DNA from: Cardiocondyla obscurior
Taxonomy: Eukaryota; Arthropoda; Insecta; Hymenoptera; Formicidae
Length of the DNA: 64,000 nucleotides
Reading direction: 5' to 3'
Assembly (NCBI RefSeq): GCF_019399895.1
Contig: NC_091866.1
Location: forward strand, 8,375,308 to 8,439,307
A program made the translations under genes and the position numbers. Shown here piece by piece: positions 48,705 to 59,703 of the stretch (position 1 is the first letter of the stretch; every line of letters starts with the position of its first letter). The notes beneath the pieces were generated by a model. The model was not told the origin of the DNA. It searched no databases and worked only from the letters and a program-made list of their open reading frames with translations.

Positions 48705-48877
48705 GACCGACGGATCTCAGCATGAAGAACCCACCAAAGCCCGCTTTGCTGAGCCACAAACTAAACTCCATGGAACTAACCGCGGTGAAGCAACTGATAG
48801 GCGGATATCGAGAATCAGCCGCCTTTCTATTAAGATCCGCCGATGAACTGGAGCAGCTGTTGCTTCATCAGCCATAG
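48705..48877 (+). CDS. NOL4L: NOL4-like terminal coding exon H (PTDLS motif, C-terminal helix)
   Basis: The exon begins after TTGTTCTTGCAG and ends at TAG (48875-48877), encoding residues 449-505. It starts GPTDLSMK, an exact PxDLS-type motif known to recruit CtBP co-repressors. After a short Pro/Lys linker comes the C-terminal conserved block LTAVKQLIGGYRESAAFLLR followed by SADELEQLLLHQP. Vertebrate NOL4/NOL4L end with an almost identical GYRESAAFLLRSADELExLIxQ sequence, so the stop is the natural C terminus rather than a truncation. The block is amphipathic, Leu-rich and probably an interaction helix (inference). Confidence 0.97.
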
Positions 48878-51480
48878 AGCTACGTTTATTTGGCCAGCGT
48901 TCGGCAACTTGGGTCGTAATCACAACGATTATTGGCGGAGAAGCAACGCGAGTATTGATAACCACACATCGCCTGTACGAGCACCAAGAGTAATGCCGCA
49001 GTCGGCGTGGATTCCTTTCTTCAAGGCCGTTTATATACCTCTACTCTGTCGGCAACTCCACGGCTCTACGCACGAACTTATCTTGTGTTGCAAAACTGTC
49101 CGCCCGGGCAAGCCCCAAACGTATTCGATCCACCAAGATAAGAATGTGAAATTGCAAATTTAAATAATCGTAATCCTGAATTGACAAAACCAGATTTAAG
49201 AGTAATACGAAAAATTGATTGCAGTTATTTTATAATGTACGTAAAGATATTGTTTTTTGTTTCTTTTTTTTTTTTTAATGAAAACGAGAGGCTATAATCG
49301 CGACGGGAAGAAATTTTCATACCGAAAGATTTGGTATTTCTACAGATCTTTCTAGCGTCATACAATGTTCAGCGAAAAAACGAAGAAAAGACAGGAAAAG
49401 AAGAAAAAGAAAAAAAAAAAAGAAAAAAAAAAGAAAGTTCCATATTATACATAATGAATGTTTCGTTATGCGTGTTCGTCGCGATATTTTTAATTCTAGA
49501 ATTAAGAAAAACTCTTCGAACAGGGTGTACATAGAAAGATATTTACTTAATTAGCTTAAATGCGGCGAGTTGAAATGTGTGCGAGAAAGTCGAAAAGGCA
49601 GGCTTCCGGACGGCGAAGCCGTGCGGAAGCGTGCGTTAGTATTTTCTAACGAGGATAAATATGTCTCAGAACTACTTCACGGTCGGATGACGCGCTTGCA
49701 TTTTTATTTTTCTTTCTTATACAAATTCGTAAAGCTTCGAAAAGCGTTCACGAGAGCTCTACAAATCTACTGCGGTAACATAACTGTTTCGATGATCGCC
49801 GATAAAGAGCTGTCGCGTGTCTCCACGATGATAATTTCGCTAATCTGTTTGTTGTCGTTATGTACATATGACATAAATGATATATGACGAGAACAGTTTG
49901 CTCTCGTGCGTGAGAAAGCGCGATTAATTCATGCGACGGGAATCGTACGCCGTTTACTTCGAGAGTGGTGTCCGCGCAATCTGGAAATAGTCATTTTCGA
50001 GGAGCCGGAAAAGCGACGCGATAAAATTCGCGAGGGAGCTCTCGGAAAATTCTTAACTTCCCACCATTTTTTGGAACAAATGGTAGATTATGGACGACGA
50101 TTTTACGAGTCATACGTGTATATAGATGCTAAGTGCGCTCGCGCATTGGTACACGTGTACATAATTAATTAGAAGCACAAGACGAAATGGATTTTTTTAT
50201 TGGCGACGCGTCAGTGGTCTCGCAAGTGGAGAATAATTAGCTAAACAATTAACGATAACTGTACAACGTCGTCGTAATATAGTTAGACCAGAGTCGTTTC
50301 GGAAGTGCAGGAGCGTGGTGATCGGGGAGTATAATTTCGGGACCATTTTGTCACGATCAGACAATACGTTACAACCGTATTCGTGGTCTCCGGACGCATC
50401 ACTGTGTTACCAAAGAACACTAATTATTACGAATAATGTACGTATAGTACTACTTAAGGGCCGCGTTCTTCTTCTTCTTTCCGTTATACCCTACATTCTT
50501 TACGTTTTTAAGTACAGGAGCGCGAAATCGTTTTGTTCACCGATTAACCATAGACATAAACGCCACTCTATGTGAAATACGTGACAAATATACACGTCGT
50601 TTCGGATAATGAGTTTATCTATTATTCATCTTATTATCATTAACACAGACATTAATATCGCTACGATACGTTATTATTATTAATATTATTTCCTATTAAT
50701 ATCATTAGCGTTATCACGATCGTTATTGCTACCATCGCGGTTATCATTGTCACTGATGTGTCGATTGCGAATCGATGAATCGTGGAAACAAGTAGTACGC
50801 GAGACATTTTGTTCTTCAACGTCATTTTTTTTTTTGCAATTTCCTCTCGTTAAGTCTACTTTGTCGTTGTTTTGTACATAGTTTATATATATTATAAACG
50901 GAGTGCATATAAAGATTACAGAAATTAAGTTGCTTAAGTAATTAGATGCAAAGAAGAGTATATAAATATATATATATATGCAAAGTATCTTTATGCGAAC
51001 GATCGCTGGTTGCTATCATCGTCAAACTCCAAACGCAGAACATTCCAATGAAAGAAAAACGAGCGAAAAAGTAGCCACGAAAAGAAAAAAAAACGAACAA
51101 GAATACTAGGGAAAGAATTTCTTTAAAGAGACAAAATGGAGAAGAGAAAATTTCGCGTGTATGTGAGAGTGTATGCGAGCGAGTAAAGAAATAAATGTGC
51201 GTATACTCGCGCGAATGATTAAACATGCGCTCATCGAAGATTTTATGGGAACCACGACTTCTATTCATCGACAATAGTCGTACTTCCATTTTCCTTTTCC
51301 GTTTGCGAAGAAAGTGATGCGCGAAACATTATCCGTCATCGCGCGAACGATCGAAAATTACAATGATACGTGCGGCTATTTTTCTTTTTCTTTTTTTTTT
51401 AAACGAGAGATAGACAGGCAGACGACAGAGAGAGAGAGAAAGAGAGATCGAATAAAACGTTTCGTCAATTGGAAGTAATT
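48878..51480 (+). other. probable 3' UTR of the NOL4-like gene (3' border uncertain)
   Basis: Downstream of the TAG the DNA becomes AT-richer, with no further exon-like frame and several UGUANAUA elements. AATAAA hexamers occur at 51190-51195 and 51451-51456; the second is followed within about 35 nt by a T-rich stretch (AATTCTTTTCAGTG) and is taken as the provisional end. A longer form reaching about 52.4-52.7 kb cannot be excluded. The open frames here are AT- and purine-biased and show no family signal. Confidence 0.45.
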
Positions 51481-52029
51481 CTTTTCAGTGCACAGAATAT
51501 TATTTAAAATCTCCAAACACGTGCAAAGTTGGTACATACGCCGCCCTCCCCACAAATGTAACTTCCCGCCCGTAATAAACGTGTCTCTAAACGGCACAAT
51601 GCAATAATCTATAGCGATACCGTTGTTCTACCGTGTATTGTCAATTGTCGTCACGATCATGCTTTTGTCATGCACGACACACATAGTCTCAGTCATATCC
51701 CTATCCGTCTTTTTCCGCGCTGTCCCTTTGGTTTCAAGCAGGCATCACCTCTTCATGGATATTAGCATTGAGCAGTTAACAAGTTTCATATCTTACCAGT
51801 AGCATTGTACATTTATGCGTAATCCGCCTCAGATCTTTGTAACCGTACACATCGCGAGGGCCGAGCTCCGTTTTGCGTACCACATGTTTCTCCCTTCCCC
51901 TCGAATCCGATAACGAGTAAAATATTCGCTGCGCGTTCTGCTGATTAATATGATTGTTACCTCGACGGGTCCAGAGATCGTTGGATCTATGAACATTTGA
52001 GAAGTAATCGAAAGAATTTATTGTAAATA
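49526..52029 (+). promoter_or_regulatory. cluster of Pumilio-type UGUANAUA elements
   Basis: Six sense-strand matches to TGTANATA are seen, at 49526-49533 (TGTACATA), 49861-49868 (TGTACATA), 50117-50124 (TGTATATA), 50156-50163 (TGTACATA), 50873-50880 (TGTACATA) and 52022-52029 (TGTAAATA). This octamer is the established binding site of PUF-family proteins such as Pumilio in 3' UTRs. Less than one would be expected by chance in about 2.5 kb. Position after the stop codon fits post-transcriptional repression, which is an inference. Confidence 0.45.
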
Positions 52030-53158
52030 TTATTTTTGACCAAATAGAAATCGAATTCGAATAAGGAGTACCGAATTGACCGTATCGTCGATAATTGTTG
52101 CGCTTTTGCGCAACCTGACTGATCCGAAAAAAAAAAAGAAAATAAAAAAAGAAAAAAAAAAAAAGAAACCCTGGACTTATCCGAATATATATTCGAAGCA
52201 CCAAGCAAAAGGAAAAAGGAAAGACGAAGGAGACGAGACAGAGGAGAAATTTATGGAGACCGAAGAAACGTTCGACACCACTCTGTTCTTCTTTCTTTTC
52301 CTACGTTCGATAAAAAAGTATCCGTCGTGTACCTTAATTCGCCTATGCGGAAGTGCAGATCTACTGTTCATATGTAGTCACGAATCGATGTATATTGATT
52401 AAAAAAAAAAAACAAAAAAAATATATATGTATTTGTTCCTAAAGAAATATTAAGAGTAGTAATATACCGTAAAAGAATATTAATATTAATAGTAACGATA
52501 ACGATAATTTGATGGTACATACTTTCTTATAAGTAACATTATACAACATTACTACGATTATTGTAGAGTTGGTACGGTTCTTGAGGATGCCTTGCCTGTA
52601 AATGTAACATACGTTAAATGAAAGAAAAAAAAAAAAAAAAATCTTATTATCTTGTAAATGTTTTACCAAATATAATCGATTATTCAACTTATACTTCCGC
52701 GTCGTTTTCTTTAATTGTCTGATATTCTACCTGGATCGACGTGCAAGATTTACGACTCGATAAATTGTACTTCGTCTTTCCCCGTCTTTTTTTTAATATA
52801 TTTTAATTTTTTTTTTATTATCGACTTTTTCCGCATGATTAATATTGATCAAAAAATTATTGCCGAGTCCGCGCGACTATAAATAAATCCGAGGCGCACG
52901 CATAATCACGGCGCTTTTAAACGCGACGAGTAATAGGTCCGATAATGTATTACGTGTATGTATACATATATGCGTGCCGCGAATGAAATGGAAAGTCGAA
53001 TAAGCATCGGCGTGCAAGATCACGATCTTGGCTGCGGATTATGAAACGCTACCTTCTCGCAACAATGTAGTAAGATTTAAAGCTTATTACGCCTATTCAT
53101 TCACCCTTTCGAGAAATCCCGCGCGGACGCCGGGTTTTTATTATATGCCTCGCCAAAT

Positions 53159-53184
53159 AAGGAAATTACGTAAGGAAATTACGT
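53159..53184. repeat. perfect 13-bp tandem duplication AAGGAAATTACGT
   Basis: Two head-to-tail copies. The junction creates TTACGTAA (53166-53173), a palindromic bZIP (PAR/E4BP4-type) site. Confidence 0.9.
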
Positions 53185-56100
53185 GCAACGCCGGCATTTT
53201 AATTTAACTTAGTTGCGATACTTTATTGAGATACATATTTATTTGCGGCAGAACGATTTCTTCCTCTATGTAAAGGATTATCGCGTGGCGGAGCGACAAG
53301 CTAATTAATCGTGTCCAATCGGCAAAGTTATTCGACACATTTCGCAATACGAATTTGAGGAATGATCAGCGGCAATGCAACCGCGGTCTTATGTGGCGCA
53401 CAATGGAAAGTCAAACGAGCGGGTCGGCGCGATCTTTGATGCAAGGAGATTGCGAAACGGCACCAGTTACTCGGACAGAGCGACTTAGATCACGCTGGAA
53501 GGCCGCGGCGTCGCTTACGAACGGCTCTCGCCTCCAGTGAGCTCGTACGCGACGTGTCTCGATAAAAATTCTTCTCCGCAAACGTTTCGCGATCCAACAA
53601 GATCAAATAAATATTCATCCCAACCATCGCGAATATTAATAGCCAATATAAATTATTAGTAACGGATATCGCTGCTTCGGAAAATAAAATTTACACACGG
53701 CATTCTTTTATCGTCGGCTTTTATTCCCTCGCGTCATAATAACCGAATCCGCAGCGTGCGGGTGAATAAAACTCTGCGCGATCACGATCCATCGAATGAG
53801 TTTCGATAATCCCCGTACCGGATCGCCGAGCAGATCCGCTCGGTCGTTGTTCTCGAGAAATGGCTTTTGACCAAAAGTTCGTCCCACCGAACCGCCGCCA
53901 AGTCCCACGTAAGAAGCGTATACGCACGCAAAATCGATCCCGGGATGCGCGTGATATCGGCGGGAGCTCGTTTCCTCCACGGAGAATCGTAAAATTGTAT
54001 CCCGCGCCGGGTTATTCTGCGAAGTAACATCGATCGGCCGACAATGCATCACGGGCTTTACGAAGGCCTTTGCATTCAAATGGCCCGCAGGTTTCAGGAG
54101 AACTCGCAGCTTGAACGTGCGTACACGCGCGAAAACGCGTATTTCGTACGCGCATTAGGAATATTTTTTTCTTTTTTTTTTTTCCTCTCTCACGCCGTTT
54201 GACTCTATAAATAATCCACCCATGTCAAAATTACGCTAAAAAGAGTCCAATTACTTGTATCCACTTGAAATTCTTTGCACAGATTTCTCTCATATTATAC
54301 GTATTATACATAGTCGCGTACGTTTCTTGATGCAATCTTTATTATGGCGGCGTGATAAGCAAACAGTCCGTACCTCGTCAAATAGAGAGCTGGCTATTTA
54401 GAATTCGACCTTGCTCTCCGGCGACCTCGTAACTTTGCTCAAGTAGGACAGGTAACTCGCAAGTTTGTATAATTAAGCCGCTCAAACGACGCCGTGCGCA
54501 ACACGTTTTAAAATTCACACATGATCGCGTCGCAGCGAAGTAATAACGTTCGCACGGTGCTCGTTATACATATTCAGATCCGAAGGAAGAAAGAGAGAGA
54601 GAGAGAGGCGTTCCGGCGTGTAAATGCGTTAAGGTCAATATGTTTTTTACGGCTATTAAATGCCATTAATGTAGGTAAAAGAAGACCTACATCGATATAC
54701 GGGCGGGTTTCAGGCGTGCGTGTGTATCTACTTAACGTATTCCGCGCATGTAGCAACCGGCAAAATAGTATGTAACACACTCGTCGTCCTCGGCCGCGAC
54801 GGGGCGTGGTGCGCGCGACCATAACGGATGTCTTTTGCAGCGATAATTTCTTTCTCACGTAGTCTAGGATACCTGGCGACTTAATTTTTAGCAAGGAATC
54901 CTGAAGACAGAATAACCTCTCGTCGCACGTAAAAAAAAAAAATTGTTTTATTGGCTGACTCCAAAAGCAAAACGTGAAAGATGTAAGTTGGATCACGAAA
55001 AAAAAGTAACTTTGACAAAAAAATTATATATAATTATATTGTTGTACGAACGTATCTTGGAATAATTATCAGATAACGTAAAAATCTCGTTTTCCTAGTT
55101 TACATTTATTTATATATTTATTTTATGAATAAAATATTGTAGCGCTCGTAACAAGCTCTCGTTAAAAATAAGCTGTAATTGTGTATTGTGTGTGATTAAT
55201 TAATATTTATAACCAGATTCGCTTTCGTGTCCATGCAACGATCTCGATGAATTATCGCGGAATCAATTACGAGCATTCGCTGGCGTAAAATATGATATCG
55301 AGGACGCTGCGAACAATAATGTAAGCGTCGATGTCTTCGTAATATCAGTATTCAATTTCTTAAAGCTTCACAGATAGGATGGAATAATCGCCGCGATCAG
55401 ATCTCTATTAATTAACGGAGTTGTATAAGTAACGAGATAGCAGCTTTAAAAAATTAACGCAACGTATTGTTTTCGTGGGAGGTCTAAAACTATGAAACCT
55501 GCATATCGCCCGCATTGTTCTCAAATTTGCGTAATTCTATCATTTGTCGCAATATGATTTCACTCGCGAGAGACTTGTTGCGTAAATGAATCTGTGGCCC
55601 GGGGACGCCGGCAACGGAAATCGGTTTTGAGGAAACGCCGACATTTGCCCTCGAGTCTCACGCACGCGGTACTGTGTGCGTCACGCACACAAAACACTTC
55701 CGCGCGTCCCGCAATTCAGTTCCAGGTACAACTAATGACATCGCCACTTCCTCTGTACTCGGCGCAGCTTCGAGCGATTCCAGCCTCGCGTGATTCTAAT
55801 ATGCTCCGCGAAACAGCCCTTTTTATCTAAGCGGGCTTATTTTCTCGGAAAAAGTAGAAAACGCTGAGACCTTTTAAAGAGCGTTAAATTCTTTCGCAAA
55901 GCACAGCAAAATTAGTTGTTCGTGGACTAAATTAGTCGCGTACGTACAGGCACGCAGAAAACGTATTAAAATAAAAATAAAATACGTAAAAAAAATTATT
56001 TTTTCTTAATAAAAAGACGGGAGAAAATTTTCTATGGTAATTTTATTTCCCCGCGGCGATTTAAACATTCGAGAACATAATTTTCAATGCCAATAATTTA

Positions 56101-56426
56101 TTTCCGAGAAATTCGAAAGTGCACTTATCTTAAAATAAACCTGACGAGATAATTAATACCGAGAGATGTGAAATAAATATTTAAAAAAATATTAAACAAC
56201 TTAAAAAAGAAGAGGAAAAAAAATGTAAAAGAAAGAAAATATAAATGTCCGGCACTTGCTGCTAATCGAATTCGCGGATGGCGATAACGTCTCGCTGTGC
56301 CTGGCATCGATCGGTCGGCGTCAATTACACTAATTACGATCTCCAATCAACAATCGCATCGCGCGTTAACCGAAAGACGAAACCGCTTATTAAATCCGCC
56401 TTTAACCCCGGTACGCCGCCCGTTAA

Positions 56427-56741
56427 TGTAAGGATGGATGGACTTATATGGAAAAGAGAGGAAAAGATTTTTTAATGGAAACGGTTGGAATATGTACAGC
56501 GATAGATAATACGATATGTGAGAAAATGAATATAAAAGAGGAGATAATCATTAGAAAATGGGAAATACAAAGGCAAATATAAGGAAATAAAATTGGGGAA
56601 GCAAATGGAAAATATAAAAGATTTTTGTACGAGAAGGGAACACCAGAATATTTAAGACAGTGTAAGATGTATCTGTGATAAAATTCTAAAACATTTAGAT
56701 TAAGAGAACAGAGATTCAATAGGTATTTTAGGATTTTTTAA
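56427..56741 (+). mobile_element. decayed non-LTR retrotransposon (LINE) fragment
   Basis: A C-poor, purine-rich segment unlike its surroundings carries one reading frame with LINE-like pieces: KDGWTYMEKRGKDF, resembling the GWTY segment of LINE endonuclease domains, then GKYKRFLYEKGTPEYLRQ and TFRLREQRFNRYF, resembling the C-terminal region of insect LINE ORF2 proteins. The frame has stops at about 56580 and two adjacent ones after CKMYL, and ends at TAA 56739-56741. The pieces sit closer together than in an intact element, so internal deletion is likely. There are no visible terminal repeats or target-site duplications. The call is by pattern memory, not alignment. Confidence 0.4.
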
Positions 56742-57551
56742 TTGCGGCGTTTACGTTAAAGTAACATTATAATAGAATTTAGAAAGATAGAGTTCTGTAA
56801 AATGAAAACTAGAAAAAGCTGAAGTATCAATAAATGATATAATAAGCTAAAATTATTTTACGTTTATTGTTCGTTCTTTCCAGTGACAATGGACGGGACG
56901 GCGTATCTTATTCAAGAACGTTGCGTGAACTCGCGTAGATTACACAGGAAGTTTGCACGCGAGCGCGGAAGCGCGCCGGTAACAATGAATCGTTGAAATA
57001 ATCAGTCCTTTCGTAACAGCGGAAGGATTCAGTAAGTCACTCAGTCAGTAGTCGACCATTGAGGCGTGGGATTGGATCCCGAGAGATGCAGCGAGAGAGC
57101 TAATGAAAGCCCGTTGCACAACGCGACTCATTAGAAAATAGCTAATTTATCTTTATGGCTCTAATTGTAAGAATAGAGTTTCCTCGCGTCTCCGGGCTAG
57201 TGCGCGGACCCTTACGAAGATGTGGCAAGACACTTTCTCGTGGCACATCCCTTTGGAGACACGACGCAGCTCGCATTTCGCAATCGTTACGCTCTTTAAT
57301 TTCACGTTGCTCTCGCGTCAAGATCAATTTGTTCGTTTCGAAAGGCGCGTTGAAAGTGAACGAACGATAAAGATTATTAGTTCGTTATCGTTATTTGGAA
57401 AAAGCGTCAAGATAAGAAAAGTAAAAAAGAAAGGATAAATTATTTAAAAAAATCTCTTATAACAAAAAAAAAAAAATTATACCGCTCTAAATACTTCTCA
57501 GCAATAACGAATGGCGGGTTAACTCGACATATTACGCCAAAAACGCGACAC

Positions 57552-57609
57552 CTATTTTCTCGATAATTATGCTCGATAATAATGCATCTATCTTCTCGAT
57601 AATTATGCT
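57552..57609. repeat. 22-bp repeat, two copies at 36-bp offset
   Basis: Copies at 57552-57573 and 57588-57609 differ at one base and both end CTCGATAATTATGCT. A partial third copy (CTCGATAATAATGC) lies between them, suggesting local duplication. Confidence 0.9.
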
Positions 57610-59674
57610 GAAACAACCAGTCGCAACCGGAAATTTAACTTGCCTGCCCACGCAAGCAGTACACTCGTTAGTCACCAATGTTCAACCGTGGAAAAATATC
57701 AAAATGCACTTTCTATCATCGTAACCTAGCCGTATATCAAAAAAGTGGATGTCGTATATTAGAAAGGCATGGCAAACGGAAATGGCGTGACTCCGGCGCT
57801 ATCGCATGGCAACCTTGCCGTGCATTATCGCCGATTAATAAGCCCTACGTTCTAAGAAAGTACCTCGGGGTTACGTACTTACTCGACATGCATCCCGCGT
57901 TCGTGGATCATCGCCACGAGGGAGAGGAAGAATCGCCTCGGTCTTTAACATCTCGTGCGCTTATCTCTCTCTCTTACGCGCACGCGAATGTGAGGGAGAA
58001 AAACGAAGAAAAAAAAAAAGAAAAAAAAAGAGAGACGAAAGGGAGAGTGGGACGGATCGCGGAACTCATGTACGCGCAGAGAGGCGATTTCGAGTTTCCT
58101 TCGGGAATCTCCCCGTATCATACATGTTAACCCGCCTCACGACCGGCAATTTGCAAATTTCCATTTCGTTCCGGTGCGGATGCTTCCCCGAGAGAACACG
58201 ACGTCGAAATCGACATTCTGCCGATCACGTTATCCGCGTTTAAAGCGCAATAACAAACGAGAGTTTATAAGTTTAAAATTAATTCGAATAAAATCAATGT
58301 TAATTATACGGATATAAAATTTTGGATATTCACCTTCGCGTCTGTCTCTGCCGTCCTCTCTGATCACTGCGGAGAGTCGTAATTTATATTTAGCGAAAAT
58401 CAACGAGACTTAATGATCGAGGTGACGTCGGGCGGTTTCCGTCGTCGTAAATTACGATGACCGATTCTTGAGGAGACTCTTAGCGCGCATCGGCGGCCGA
58501 GTTCGACCTTCTCGCACGCTCCCTCGTCGAGAGACTTTGCGAAATAATCGACCACGTTCCTGCGTTCCGTGTACGACGGCGTCGGCGGCGATGGCGACTC
58601 CTTGGGCGGGGTGAAGCGCGCTGTACAGTTAGGATTTCGAAGAGGCGAGGAACATAATGAGAGAAACGTGCTGGCCCCCTGACCCGCGCCGCCGCGGACA
58701 CGGCTGCACCCTTGTTTATATGTATATTCGCGTCGGGACGAAATTCTCGTTACGCGATACAGATAACCGGAGGGGCGTCCGCTCGCGGAGGCAAGGTGTA
58801 TCAAGATGACATGGAAATCCGCGTTTGGAGTTGATTAAACGAGAAACACGCGGGGATATTATCTCTGCCATCGCGCGCGCCCAGGCAGAGACCAGTTTTA
58901 CTCAAAGTATTCCTTAGAGGGGGAAACGCCAATTAATACCTTGCCTACGTAAGAATCCGCGCGTTGAAACGCGATGCAGAATTTATTACGATAAAATTTT
59001 AATAAGGGCAATTAACATCGTGCACGCCCCGGACGGTGAAAATAGTTCAGACGTTACGATGCGACTCAAACAGGGTCAAATTGTACCTTTTTAGGTCGAT
59101 TAAGTACAAAACTTGGCGAAGAATTTAAGTATGGAAAAACCGGCGGCGCAGTTCCGAGACTCGGTAAGTAAAGAGACGGGACGCTAATTACGTCTACAAG
59201 ACCAATACTCGCGTCGATTAATTATTGGACCGATCAGAACAAGACTCGGGACAGAGCAGTCTCCGTCGGCGAACGAAGAACTTTGTCGTCAAAGAATTTC
59301 TCGGTCTATCTCGCGAATTTTCCCCGCGCCGGTCAGTCATCGCGCGAGTGGACTCGGCGCGATTTTTATCCCCCGCGATTATTAGTTAATTGCATCGTAA
59401 CGAGAATTTGATTTATTACCTTTTGAATTGAGCCATAAAATACGACGCTGACAATTAAGCTAGAGCTTGCATAATGCAATATCGCCGTGTAATCATCCCG
59501 GCTTGATCGCTCACGCCGATCTTATCGATATTTATGGACGGAGATTACGCGCGATGATGAAAAAGTTAAGTCCGCCGGTCACCAGTTCGAAGACGGCATT
59601 TTAATTGGCAGCGTACCCGCCGTGTCCGGGCCCCGTAAGCTGTTGATCGTGATAATGACATTTGCTCGGGACAC

Positions 59675-59703
59675 GCTGGATCGGTTTGCGGAACCGATCC
59701 GGC
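59675..59703 (+). other. 12-pair hairpin
   Basis: Left arm 59675-59686 and right arm 59692-59703 pair over 12 positions, with one G-U wobble and a five-base loop (TGCGG). GGATCGGTT and AACCGATCC form the perfect inner nine pairs. No poly-T follows and it is shorter than a typical pre-miRNA. Confidence 0.7.

Larger units (their letters stand above)
32891..48877 (+). other. NOL4L: NOL4/NOL4L-like gene, eight-exon coding model (5' end missing)
   Basis: This is the union of the eight coding exons listed separately. Every junction uses GT-AG borders, the reading phase is preserved throughout, and the summed length of 1518 nt is divisible by three, giving 505 residues and a TAG stop. The protein matches vertebrate NOL4 and NOL4L in order: the acidic lead-in to ERLKAFN, the MFVRLFVDENLDR core, RPTPxHLTS, NGPTDLSMK, and the C-terminal GYRESAAFLLRSADELE. 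The family is nuclear/nucleolar and poorly characterised biochemically, so no enzymatic role is claimed. Vertebrates have two paralogues and the insect gene is probably co-orthologous to both, so the symbol is a family label. The N-terminal domain of long NOL4 isoforms was not found in the window, so upstream exons or another promoter are expected before 32891. Confidence 0.93.
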
